This document shows positions 1 to 11,474 of a stretch of 64,000 nt of DNA, piece by piece. A model generated the notes under the pieces. It searched no databases and had not been told where the DNA came from. It saw nothing but the letters and a program-made list of their open reading frames with translations. The translations under genes and the position numbers were made by a program. Source of the stretch: Corbicula japonica (lineage: Eukaryota > Mollusca > Bivalvia > Venerida > Cyrenidae); NCBI GenBank assembly GCA_038501625.1, contig JAZAYU010000086.1, positions 248,001 through 312,000 on the forward strand. Reading direction: 5' to 3'. Position 1 is the first letter of the stretch. Each line of letters starts with the position of its first letter.

Positions 1-3000
1 TGAACTCTATTGACTTCCGACAGGCTGAAAAGTTAATGAAAACTGGTTCAAGTATTCCTCTTATTACAAACAAAAGGCAAATAGAAAATTGTTATTTGCA
101 TTTTAAATTTTCATAAAAGTTCAAACAATTGATCCAAATAGATACTTAAACAAAAAAGTGAAATTGTCGAGAGTAAAATTAGTTAATCAATGACTAGACT
201 ATTCTGGTAATGCGTGTGTAAGTGTTGGTTTTGCTGATTACAATAATCAATGTGCCACAATAAACCATTTGTTGGAAAGTTATTCATCAATTTTTATCAC
301 TTATGACCGCGACTTTGAGAGGTAGGATCGTTCTAAGAAATACTGTTGAAAATTTAGACGAAGAAAATGCACGATTCAACGTAATATTTCCGTCGAACAT
401 TAAAATACAATATCATTATTCAGGCTCATTTTGAATGAGCCTGTTTATGAGCAGTTATGAAAGACCATACAACTGATAACGAAGCCTAGCCCCGGGTTAG
501 GTGCAACTTAATATTTACACAAAAACAAGTCTAATGCTCAATGACATTTAATTTTTAATATGAACTAAGGCACTGCCTCTTATCGAGCTCTAGCTTTATT
601 AATCTCAGATAATGATTTATATTAAAACATAATTTGTTTCTAACATTTGTTAGCCTACTCATGCACGATAAAAGTATGTGATTTTTGGAGAGAATTTAAG
701 TCTACATCAACTTAATTCAGCTGGACAACAGTCACTGGCAATCTGACTTTTACTAAACATTTGGGTTTTTTAATGTGTAAACACAAAGGCTACTTGCTTA
801 TATTTACAACCCAAATGTGTTCCATTACCTCCCTTAATGCAATATTGAATATTGATAAATTCTTCATTGATACATGAAAATATTAAATTGTCACATGTGC
901 ATGAAAATTAATATATAATTGTCTGAAAAATAAATTTTATTTTTTAAAAATGTTACCTTGATTACACTTGCATTTGTAACTTGCAATTGCACAAAATTGT
1001 TCCATGCTATTCAAAAAATATATATGCATGTAAATGAATAAAGTTATAATATAGACCTAAAAAGTACTGTTTTAATATACATGTGCATCACATTAACACC
1101 ACATTGAGACTTCAATATGTAGTGTGATACATCACCTAGATTTTGGGGCATATTTGTGCAAAGTCATTTGAAAATATCTCCAGGAATGACAATGTCATAG
1201 GAATGTTCAGTTATTAACAACAGTAATTTGAAGCTATAGATGTTGTGTGAAAAGTATTGTGACAATATGGTACATATTTGGTGACATTAAGATACATATT
1301 TGAGCCAAGTTACTTAAATGTGCATGGTAGAATTACTTATTTAAGTTGAAAAATAGTTCAGCTATTGGGCCAAAATAGATGAAATAATCTCAATCAATTA
1401 AACATAAACATGTACAATATCATGTAGTCTGATTATCCATATGTAACACTCCTTTACAGGTCTTGGTAACTGATTTGAAACAAAATGCTTCTTTATATCT
1501 ATTTTCATTACATAAATGAATTGCGCTTGCCAATCAAATCATGCATTAAAAATGTTGTTGGTCCATTTTTTAAAATGTATAATAACAATTTTAATAGATT
1601 GTTTGCAAAAAAAAGGGAAACCCATGAACACATCAACATGCCATTATTCATAACCACTTTTGGATTAAAAAAAAATAAATTGTATGCGCTCTCTCTATCT
1701 TCCTCTCTTCTTTTTCGCTGCGTGGGGAGGCTGTGTTTTTTGAGTGTGGCGATTCCTGATATGCATATGTTGCTTTTTTTTTCTAGAGGTACCATGTCAA
1801 ATAGGCCACAAGTCAATTCAGGCAGTACTTGTAAGTCTGTTGTATATGGCAATCACTGTAAAGAGTTAGTTTTTAGAATTACACAAGCTTTAAAAAAATA
1901 GTATCATTGCTAAATTGATATCTAAAATTGTCTTTGTCATCCTGTCCAAATTAAAACATCATCTGATTGTCATTTTTGCTTAAAAAATTGGACTGTCATC
2001 ATAAAGTAAAGTAATTTATGTTACAGTCATAATCTCTTCTCTACACCTACCCAAGGTGTTGATTCAATCAGTTTTGTCTGGGTGTCACACTGTTATATAA
2101 GATCACAATTTACAACACTTGCAGTAAAAGTAAGAGGTGCTAATGCAATCAAAGGTGTCATATTTAATAAATAAATAAATTTATTTCTAAACCAATTTCC
2201 ATGTTGGACAATGCAAAATACACAGCTTATGTTACAACCATCAATATTTGATTCTGTGCTAGTGTAGACAGAGTGACTTTTGTAGACTAAGGTCATTGAT
2301 CAAAAAAGCATATTGACATATAAATGATGTCTTTTCTTTTGTTGCAACATTTTGTTAATTGTTTTCCCACCTGTTTAGTCATGATAGTCTTGGACAAAAA
2401 TCCGGAAAAAGTACATGTTGCTTTGTACAAAATGTCCGATCTATGAAGCAACTTGTTCATGAAAAATATTTTATAAAACATCATAAACTGACATAGAACA
2501 TATTAACACAATGATACTAAAAACTTTTTAAATAAAATAAAAATGTGGCCCATTTTTGAGGCCTATTTGAGCTTTTTCAAAATAAAGTGTGGCTCATTTG
2601 ATTTGTTTGTGGCCTATTGACTGTAATCCATATACTAATTCCATGGTATTTGATCATACATTTGGTGTGAATTGACTGATAACGATCCCAATCTATCAAC
2701 CAAAACAATAAACATTATGTTTATGCAGTGTAGACCCAGTGTAGACCCTCATTTTTAGGGGGGAGGGGTGGCGGCCAGTTTCTTTTTTTTTTAGAAAACA
2801 GGGTCAGTCTTCAACGCCCCTGTGGTGTAGATTTTCTCTTGTGCCATGTGTTTTATAAGAATAAATAAAAGAAATCTCATACCTCGTGTTCAGTACTCTC
2901 ACAAACAATATCTTCGACTGCCATGAGCTCACATGTCTGAATGACGAACATGACCAGTGACAAAAAACTCTTATACAAAACTGAATTGTGGCGCTGGTCT

Positions 3001-4037
3001 ACGCTAAGCTCAGTGTGTCTCACAATGTGACTGAGTGACTGAACATTGCGACTGCGAGGTCCAGTTCACAATTCAACTTCACATAAAAGTTGGTTCTCAC
3101 CAGCCTTACATCTTGTTTTCAAGAAAAACTCCATGCATCTGATTGTTCCGTCGATGGGCCTTATGCTCCTTTGAATTTAAAGGCATAATAAGCCACTGAC
3201 AAGCTACCATTCAGTAGTTTTCAACTTGACTTCTTCAGTCTAATTTCTCAAAATGGCCGATTGCTAGTATTGCTATTAGTTACAACGAACGACAACCTAC
3301 TCTCTAAACAGACGATTTAGTTTTTTTAGCTTTCCAAAATGCTAGTCCGATAACAATGGTACCGAATAATAAGTTTTAATTTTTAAAGATATTTTGCCAT
3401 TAGCAATTTATAAAAATAAAGCCAATAACAAAATTTGTAAAAACAATACTTTGCCGTAAGTTTTTACCGGTCAGTTTTTTTCCCGTGTTTACATTGCCTT
3501 ATGCTGTGCACAACCGGAAACCAGCGCAAACGGAAGTAGACATCGTTTTTGTCTCCTTAGTGAATGGGCATTCCTGCGACCTTAAGACGAGCTTAACGCT
3601 AGGGTCGCTTCGCGACCCGAGCTAGAGCTCGATATAATTATTAATAGTTTCAGTAATTGAATTTACAGGGAGACTGTTTATGATAGCCGCAAACAACGCC
3701 ACTGTGATAAGAATATTTAGGAGTATTTAATTAAATGTTGCTGAAATTAAAGTAAATATATAACTTAAAAATGGTATATTTAAATGACCAATCGTTCGAT
3801 GAGATAGTGAAGATACATGCTGAAGATAACGACAATTTTTGTTCAAATACTGATTAGATTTTCTCAAATTCCCTTAGCCTACAGTGTGCCAGTATAATTT
3901 TTTTATTGCGAATGGTTAAAACTTTGCAGCCAACGCAAATGATTTATTTATCTTTCTTAGAAGATAACGTACCAAACAATCGTTTAAACTAAGATCTGAT
4001 AAAATTATATAAAAATGGTGTTGTAACTTTGTCTCAG
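1..4037. other. Intergenic sequence with repeat fragments
   Basis: No convincing coding exon is seen here. The stretch is AT-rich and holds an inverted fragment of repeat family B at about 420-525, recognisable by its CTAGCCCCGGGTTAG core. It also holds a tail-only fragment of repeat family A at about 1685-1775. The short open frames around 1485-1901 on both strands overlap that repeat tail and do not look like protein. Confidence 0.6.
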
Positions 4038-4045
4038 TATATATA
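4038..4045 (+). promoter_or_regulatory. TATA-like box upstream of claudin-like gene 1
   Basis: An eight-base TATATATA run ends 35 bases before the ATG at 4081. If it works at the usual 25-30-base distance, transcription would start about 10 bases before the ATG and the 5' leader would be very short. This is inferred from position only; no initiator was tested. Confidence 0.35.
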
Positions 4046-4080
4046 GACTATCGTATTCGCGGGGACTAGACATACATAAC

Positions 4081-7000
4081 ATGAGCGAAGGATATGGTTT
4101 AGTTCTGTGCGTAGCAGCATTTTTTGCAGATATTGTTGGACTGACCATACCATACTGGTATACGACATGCTTTGCAAATGAGACATTACACTTCAGTCTT
4201 TGGGATGATTGTAAAACAGATTTCGGGATTTTGAAAGACGACTGGAGTAAGTAGGATTTCTTTTAAAATGAAAACTTGTATTACCAATTAAAGTGTCAAC
4301 AAAAGTTTAAACTAGTAAGTGACCATTTTTATTGTAATCAAATATTACATAACAGAACAACCCACTTCGGGGTGAATGTAAAGCACATTAAACGTAGCAA
4401 TGTCATTCAGATTTGCTTTACCCGGTGCAAGCATTGTTTTTGTTCTTGTTGTCCCGGTTAGCTCAGTTGGTTGCGTCGCAGGAATTGCAGGGCTAGGCGC
4501 TGTCGCCGTGACGGTGCAGGTTTGCTCCCAGCTAGAGTCACCATCATTTGTTGAGCACATGCATATTAATTGTTTATTATCATAAATGCATTCTTTTTCA
4601 TATTTACAGATTATAAGTTATATTTTAAAGCTCTTGAAATTTACACATTTATCATGTTTATTCGTATACTACATGTAGTTGTTATGATCGTGTTGAATTT
4701 CTGTGTCAATAAACATTGATCATTGTCATTAGTTAGGACTACAATATGTTAGACTAAGTGCGATAACAGGAAATAAAATGAGATTATTTTGAATAAATGA
4801 TAAGATAACAGTAAACATATCAATGTTAATTAAAGTCCCAGTATACAATGTTATTGTTAAAGGCAAATACCCCACAGAGTTAACTTCCCTTCACAGTATA
4901 TTAGTCAATAAGTGTTAGTGTGTTACTTTTGATTTATTTCAAACAGCTGTATATACTGTTACAACTTGTACACTTATTATATTCCTTAAGGTTAGATAAC
5001 CCTTTACGAACCGGAATTACGAGACATATACTTCTTTTTACCTTACCATATAAACATTTTACTATAATCAGCAAAAATAAAAAGTATCCACTTTCTTATA
5101 AATTAATGTTATTTAGTAAAATAAGGAAACGAAAATCAAATTTATTTATTTGAACAAATCAACATTTCTGTTATCATTGCAAAGAATTAAATGTTCATGA
5201 AAATATGCAGTCACAACTGAGTTATCTGTCCCTTTTCCATTGTTATAATTAGAGTTTCAGGAAGAAGTCAATAATTCCAAGAAGATTATCACATTCATTA
5301 AAAGCAAAACAAATTATTGAGGATTTGGGGTCAATAAAATCACAAAGTATGCAGTAATTAAAAAGCTAGTCATCGACAAACAACGCTAAAATTTTCAACC
5401 ATTTGCAATTATCTCCCTTTAAATTGAAAATGTAGTGTTTTTAAATAATCCTTTATGTAATTACTGAGTTGCGCTCAACCCTGGGCTAGGCGGCGTGGGC
5501 AGTTATAAGCATTCCCATTACTGCCCATGAACAGGGTCAATCAAACCGAGCCTGCAGTATTTTCATATTTGTCGTGTTCGATGGCTTTCAAAGTTCCCTT
5601 TTCATCTATTTAGCAATTTATATATTAAGTTCGTGATGAATGTTTCTTAACAACAACTTAAATTAACTTATAAAATATCATGCAAAGCATTCCTTATTAA
5701 ACGAAAATGTCTTCATGAGAATATAACCATAAAATGTGGATATTTTTTATTTGTGTTTTATTTTATTTTTTTTTATTCTAGGCTAACTCTTATAGCATAA
5801 ATACAAACCTTCCACTGAATATCGTTGAAATCCATTATTTTAAATGCGACACACAACTTTCTGCAGGCGTAAAGATAGTATTAATATCCTTTTTTGCACA
5901 CATGTGACCAATATATGATTTTCATAGTGTTATTCGTATACTTTTCAAAATACTATTACAATCATGTACAATGTATATCATATAAATTTTATCACTATCT
6001 TCATTTTGAACTTGTTTTAAGTAATCACATTGGACTAAGTTATATTTGCTTTTTCAGGACGGAAGTTTCAAGCATGCAGAGGCCTTGAAGTGTTGGGAAT
6101 AATCGCCGTCGTTACAGCTTTGGGACTCGCTGTGTTCAACATATATTCAAAGAAAAATAACATAACTATATTTAAAGCCGCTGGACTGTTTGCTATCATA
6201 GCAGGTTGTAATTCTTGATATCTTATAAGGCCCCACCCCCTTGTTAGCTATTAAACCAACGAATTCTGCAAAAATATCAATAGTTGTTTTCAAAATTCTT
6301 AATTCAGATTATTATTTGAGATTTCAGATTTGTGTTTTTAATTTATGCAGGTATCAGATTACAAGTAAAATGTTTCGCATTAAAAATACTTTTTACAACA
6401 TTTCGATCTGACTCAGTAAATTGATTTTTTGCGATTTAGATTTTATAATACAGCCTTGTCAGGTCCATCGATACATATGTTCTCTTGATGTTAGCCTTAG
6501 CGTGCAGAATTAAAATTTATTTTTACTTTTACACATGAACAGGCCTGCAATATTTAAGTGATTTGTCTTGTTTAGTGGCTTTTAATTTCTTTTTAAATGA
6601 CAAAGTCACTTTAGCTTCGTTTGTACCCTGTGGCGGCTGTAAAAAGTATAATCGCAACTCCAAAAAGTGTCGTTCAATTACTTGCTTAAAAGGATTTTGA
6701 GTGCGATACATGTACACATATCTGAGTATATATCCGGTATACGACAGTCGTATAGATTTTAGTACAGCCCATAAACTGGTTTAATCAAACTTAGCCAACA
6801 AAATTTAAATAATTTGTCGTGTTTGGTGGCTTTCAAAATATAATAAAATAAAATAATTATGTATAATAAAGTAAAAATATTTTTTCTCAGAATTTATTAA
6901 AAGACATTTCATAGGTGTTAACATGATTATAATATGTTGTTGTTGTTTTTGTTAACGATATGTCCAATCCTGACTCTTATATGAACAATATAATAAGTCT

Positions 7001-7691
7001 AGATTTAGATCTAGATATAGATTTAGTTTCAGTTATATTTTTTTTATAATTTAAAGACTGAGTTAGTCATTATTGAAAGTCCGATATACATGTTTATCGC
7101 TCTAGATATACAAACTTGAAGAAAATTTAATGGGAACTTACAAAATCATTAAACACAACAATCAAAATAATATTGCTGGTCCGGACTAGTTTTAGCCTTT
7201 TGACACGCAAACAACTACACTGTATTCTACGCCAAACTAGGCTCTTTCGGTCATCTCAATAACTAGTGTATAACATTAACTTTACACATTTTGATCAATC
7301 CCAAAAATTATATGAATATTTAGTTAATTATGGATACTTCCGTGTAAAAATACAAACGTTATTTTTAATGTTAACATAAAACCGCATAATCAATTCATTC
7401 ATTAGATTGCTTCTCCCGAACTGAATACATATACATTAAAACAGTTGATAACAAATCATTACATTCACTTTATAATTATGTTTCTGTCTTTTTACAGCGA
7501 TCTTCATGATCGTGGGTGATATAATATACGTGTTTGCATTTGCTGAGGATAATCCGGAGGACTGTGGTAAAGACAACGACGATTTCGGCGTTGGATTAAC
7601 TCTAAATCTTCTTGCTTGTGGTTTTATTGCGTTTTCTGGAGTATTGTTCCTTCACCATAATAAACAAGGCAATCAAGATGGAGTCCATTAA
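4081..7691 (+). CDS. Claudin-like four-transmembrane protein, gene 1 (3 exons)
   Basis: Exons 4081-4246, 6058-6204 and 7498-7691 join with GT-AG sites, both in phase 1, to give 168 residues. Four hydrophobic segments lie at about residues 5-25, 65-85, 95-119 and 138-157. The first extracellular loop carries PYW at 24-26 and SLWDDC at 39-44, a variant of the claudin signature W-GLW-C-C: Ser replaces the first Gly and the second loop Cys is missing at the usual place. Asn33 in NET is a possible glycosylation site. Claudin/PMP22-type proteins sit in the plasma membrane at cell contacts; the role of this one is unknown. The start is the only ATG before the first membrane segment and lies just after a TATA-like box. 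A relative with the same intron phases lies at 28360-29663 on -. Confidence 0.85.
4451..4541 (+). repeat. tRNA-like repeat, family C copy 1 (in intron 1 of claudin-like gene 1)
   Basis: The sequence opens with GTCCCGGTTAGCTCAGTTGG, which holds a good polymerase III A box, and has a B-box-like GGTTTGCTCCC at 4519-4529. The 3' end does not pair with the 5' end as an acceptor stem would, so it is a tRNA-derived repeat rather than a working tRNA. A near-identical inverted copy lies at 59950-60040. Confidence 0.6.
5455..5620 (+). repeat. Repeat family B copy (in intron 1 of claudin-like gene 1)
   Basis: Family B runs from GAGTTGCGCTCAACCC through CTAGGCGGC, a CTCAATCAAACCGAG-like segment and TTTCAAAGTTCCCTTTTCAT. 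Other clear copies are at 52930-53130 and 56700-56860 on +, and at about 420-525, 25225-25430, 53274-53350, 55545-55690 and 57290-57470 on -. Weaker partial copies lie at 6538-6600, 6760-6850 and 22850-22985. I recognise no open frame in it; it looks like a short non-autonomous element. Confidence 0.7.
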
Positions 7692-7786
7692 TACATACAA
7701 CGTTGAAGATATAACTATATAAGCACGAATTCTAACTACCTCACCTGGATAAATATGTGTACAATTCTTTTCAGACAAGGCGATAT

Positions 7787-8274
7787 CACCCTGACGTAAC
7801 GTTACCGGTTCAAGTGGTGATGTAACGATGGTTTTGTGGTTGAATAACGCCGGTTCTGCGGTGTTTAGAGAGAATCCTGTAAGTACTATCAAAAAAGTAT
7901 TCGACATTGTTTAATATTTTCAATTAAAAAGTGGCATATTTGGTACCTAGACGACTTGGCTATCAATGCGTGCAGTCCAAATACATCATAAATTTGTACG
8001 TTTTTCAAACATTCAATGATAGTTCGACCATGTTGCTGTAAAATACAAAACCGGAGCTAAAATAGCCATAATTCTCACTGTTAATCGAATGTGGAATAGA
8101 AAAAACGCTTCGAGTTAGTATGTTTATGCATAAGGTAACTAGTTTTAGCATTTCTTTGGATGATCAACGCATATTTTTGTACTAATAAACGGTTTTTCAA
8201 AGTCACACGCAGTTACGTTGTTTCATGTGGGGTATGTGTAACGCAAGTGTGGTTCAAGTGGTGTTTAGAAAACT
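7787..8274. repeat. Left long terminal inverted repeat of the zinc-finger element
   Basis: This arm matches 10014-10494 in reverse orientation. It carries a splice-donor-like GTAAGT at 7879 pointing inward, preceded by a short open frame starting MVLWLNNAG that the right arm also has. Confidence 0.85.
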
Positions 8275-8397
8275 ATTGTTCTTACGAAAAAGAAACGGTT
8301 TTGTTAAATATAAAGTCAATTTGATTGTTGTTGTTTTTTTTTGTTTCATAATACTATTCTTTTTTCCGTATCATCTTCGAAATATAAAACTACTATC

Positions 8398-9410
8398 TTA
8401 AGTTTTTCGTCGAGCAAACATAGCGTCACAGCTTGAACATTTATATCGCGCATCCTCGTGAGCATAGCGCACATGTTCTTTTGAGTATATTTTTTCTTTA
8501 AATGTTTTTGAACATATTGCGCATTTATGAATATTCAATCGGAACGGGTTGCTACATATTGCAACATGAGAATTCATATTTTTTAATAGTTCATGACAGT
8601 GTTTACATTCTTCGGTATTGTTGTTGTTGTGGAATCTGTTTATATGCCTTTTTAAACTGCTGTTATATTTAAAACCCTTGTCGCACACAGAACACTTTAA
8701 CGATTCTTTCTGTTCATGAACAGAGGCTATATGAGATTTCAAATTGCCCTTTGAGGACCATACAAGTCCACACGTCGGGCAAATACATGGTGATTCATTA
8801 CCATGTAAATCGTTCATGTGCCGAACCAGTGAATCCTTCCTGCTAAACTGTTTTTCACAAATGTTGCAGGACTTGTAGGACGAGTCTTGGTGGCGTGTTC
8901 TAATGTGTCGTTCTTGGGAAAACTTTGTTGAAAATGATGCATTGCACACATTACAGCAAAATCGTTTACCACTCGATCCATCAACTGCCAATATTAAGAC
9001 AGATATCTCAACGATAACATTACATATATGACGGTCCCAGAAAAACATTTAAAACATCTAAGACTAAGCATTTATCATAGTTGGACAAATATACGGAACA
9101 TCAGCATGTTTTAGCGGGTGATATAACAAGTCCAAGAAATACACAGGAACCTACACGTTTTAATAATTGCGAAAAAGATAAATGCTAAGTAAACACAAAG
9201 TTAATTGCTCATGAAGTTTAAAAATCAAGAAACAGACTTGCCTGTAACAGTGTCTATTTCACCAACTGTAACTTGTTCACCCAAGATAATCTGGTCCCCA
9301 AACTCTGGTGCTATCATTTGAATGTCATCTTCGCCTGGGCTGTTTTCGTTTTGATGTTCACCAGGTAGAAGGAGGTCTTCTAGTAAGCGATGCATACCGT
9401 CACTGTCCAT
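8398..9410 (-). CDS. C2H2 zinc-finger protein inside an inverted-repeat element (2 coding exons)
   Basis: Exon 1 (9410-9242) and exon 2 (8984-8398) join in phase 1 to give 251 residues. The donor is the rare GC type (ACAG then GCAAGT) and the acceptor is TTGGCAG. Residues 1-57 are acidic and unstructured. From about residue 66 come four regular C2H2 fingers (C-x2-C-x12-H-x4-H), a shorter C2HC-type finger in CKHCHELLKNMNSHVAIC, one more C2H2 finger, and a seventh finger cut off after its two Cys and nine residues, so its His pair is missing. C2H2 arrays usually bind DNA; the target is unknown. An acceptor at 9416-9417 just before the ATG implies an upstream untranslated exon, and a GTAAGT donor on - at 10402, inside the right arm, could end it. 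The truncated last finger and the enclosing element suggest a captured gene fragment. Confidence 0.8.
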
Positions 9411-10013
9411 TTTGTCTGAAATTAAACCGATAAACAATTCGATGAAACATGCAGTTTTATTTTCAATGCATAGGAACAAAGATACAATTATAATTACAAT
9501 ACTGATAAGTTTTGTAGTACCTCATCAAGTGAAAGTAGGAACTGTATAATTTTATATTACATAATTTCATTGGATTTTAGATTTATGTACTAAGAAAAGA
9601 ATTAATAGCGGAAGACACTAAGTGAACATGTTTTATATAATTGACTCTTGAATATACATAAATCAATTTAACACCTAAATGAAATATTTCTATCTTACGA
9701 CTTTCCATTGTCATGTATGCAATATATGCAACCTTAGGTGATGTAAACCTCGCCCTCGCCGCCTCAGTCTACCGGGTTCTTAAACGTTTGTTTTACGCGA
9801 GAGGCTCTTAGTGAGCCTTTAAATTTAAATTCATCAGGATTGCCGACACGACTGGCTATTTGATGTAACCGATTTATGATATAATCTACTTAAAGACCAA
9901 ACAGAACCTTAATCTTTAAGAGATTAGCAAACAATACCAATATTGGCATACTACGTGTATTTTAACGTAATCAACGAAAAAGACAATCTTTTAACTTCTT
10001 AGAGGCCAAAAAG

Positions 10014-10494
10014 AGTTTTCTACACACCACTTGAACCACACTTGCGTTACACATACCCCACATGAACCAACGTAACTACGTGTGATTTTGAAAAACCGTT
10101 TATAAGTACAAATATATGCGTTGATCATCCAAAGAAATGTTAAAACTAGGCATAAACATACTAACTCGAAGCGTTTGTTCTATTCCACATTCGCTTAACA
10201 ATGAGAATTATGGCTATTTTAGCTCCGGTTTTGTATTTTACAGCAACATGGTCGAACTATCATTGAATGTTTGAAAAACGTACATGATTATGATGTATTT
10301 GGACTGCACGCATTGATAGCCAAGTCGTCTAGGTACCAAATAGGCCACTTTTTAATTGCAAATATAAAACTAGGTCGAATACTTTTTTTTTATTTTACTT
10401 ACCGTATTCCCTCTAAACACCGCAAAACCGGCGTTATTCAACCACAAAACCATCGTTACACCACCACTTGAACCGGTAACGTTACGTCAGGGTG
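10014..10494. repeat. Right long terminal inverted repeat of the zinc-finger element
   Basis: This is the inverted partner of 7787-8274. On - it lies upstream of the zinc-finger gene and carries a GTAAGT donor at 10402, so it probably supplies the promoter and a first untranslated exon of that gene (inference). Confidence 0.85.
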
Positions 10495-10499
10495 GATAT

Positions 10500-10920
10500 T
10501 GAAAAACTTTTTTTGCCACAACTACGCTAATGATAATATGCAATTTAAGCATACAAGTTATATTTTGCTAAACAGCTTAACCGCTTTGAACATGTTTTAA
10601 AACACTTTGTGTATTTTATCTAATGAATTATCATGAACAATAATTAAAAACGTTTTTAAAACTGAACGTTCGCTTCATATTAGCTCTCAAACGTATCTCC
10701 GCATTGTTAAAAATTATTACTCCTGAAACTTTGCTGATGCAGCCGTAAACGATAGAAAGTGCATCCAGCATCTCCACAAAGTTGCTGTCCAATTATAAAC
10801 TGTATTACCTTCACTATTATAACAAAGGAAACAGCACTGATCGTAATCAACATTTTTCTGATCTTTTATTTTAAAGTACTCATCAGTTAATACATCCCGA
10901 TAATAACATATGTATGTTAA
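10500..10920. other. Unannotated AT-rich spacer
   Basis: Nothing coding or repetitive is recognised between the zinc-finger element and the GC-rich island. Confidence 0.5.
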
Positions 10921-11440
10921 GGCCCGGTCACACCGCCCAAACGTTGCTGGAGCGTTCCTTGAACGGTATGGAGGTGGACCAAACGCTCGTCACCGCTCAC
11001 AAAATGAAAAAAAAATCGAAAACACGGGCGTTGGTTTAGCGTTGCACCGCTGAAGCCGGCGTTACTTTAGCGTTGGTTAAGCGATAGCGAGCGTTGGTAT
11101 AGCGGTGACGCGAGCGTTTGGTACAGCGGCGTTCTGCGCATGCGCCTGACACCGTTCCAACAACCCCGTGTCCGCTCGTAAAACGCTTATAAGCGCTCAA
11201 CGTTTCTGCAACGTTTAATCGCCGCCCGGGCAACGCTGTCGAAGCAGTGGTGGTGCAGCGTTCAAAAAACTCGGCGTTGGCCTAGCGTACCCAAGCGTCC
11301 ACGAACTTGTGTCTAGCGGTGCCAAACTTTGCTTGGGCGTTGGTTGAGCGGTGGTGAACTTTGCCTGGGCGGAAAAGTTTTCCCTTCTCACCACTCGCAA
11401 TATTTTGTGCAGGATGTAGGGAACAAAAGATCCTTTCATT
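10921..11440. repeat. GC-rich island of degenerate AGCGTTGG/AACGCT repeats
   Basis: A sharp jump in GC begins at GGCCCGGTCACACCGCCC and ends near 11440. Inside, GCGTTGG, AGCGGT, AACGCT and their complements recur dozens of times in both orientations with irregular spacing. The frames open on - (11036-11439) have biased composition and no family resemblance, so I do not call a protein. Similar CG-rich motif repetition occurs in the arms of the large element at 12279-22426. Confidence 0.6.
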
Positions 11441-11474
11441 TAACTAATTATTTTTGACAAAAAATAAGGCAATA

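Larger units (their letters stand above)
7782..10499. mobile_element. 2.7-kb inverted-repeat element carrying a zinc-finger gene, with 5-bp target duplication
   Basis: The element proper is 7787-10494. Its left arm (7787-8274) and right arm (10014-10494) are inverted copies that match over almost their whole length, with scattered substitutions and a few small indels. The outermost bases are CACCCTGACGTAACGTTACC at the left and the exact complement at the right. GATAT occurs directly outside both ends (7782-7786 and 10495-10499), a perfect 5-bp target duplication. The only substantial gene inside is a C2H2 zinc-finger gene on -; no transposase is seen. CAC ends plus a 5-bp duplication recall Transib-type elements, but the end sequence does not match the usual Transib heptamer, so the superfamily is left open. 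Confidence 0.8.

Noticed and set aside
1485..1901. 138-codon frame on + and 114-codon frame on - over the same bases
   Set aside because: They overlap a repeat family A tail and low-complexity runs, and show no domain or splice context.
4451..4541. Functional tRNA gene
   Set aside because: A and B boxes are present, but the 5' and 3' ends do not form an acceptor stem and the length is irregular; it is a repeated tRNA-derived sequence.
7782..10499. Assigning the zinc-finger element to Transib or a RAG-related family
   Set aside because: The 5-bp duplication and CAC ends fit, but CACCCTG differs from the usual heptamer, the arms are far longer, and no transposase is present.
11036..11439. Two open frames on - in the GC-rich island
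   Set aside because: The frames follow from short CG-rich repeats without stop codons; the residues are low-complexity.
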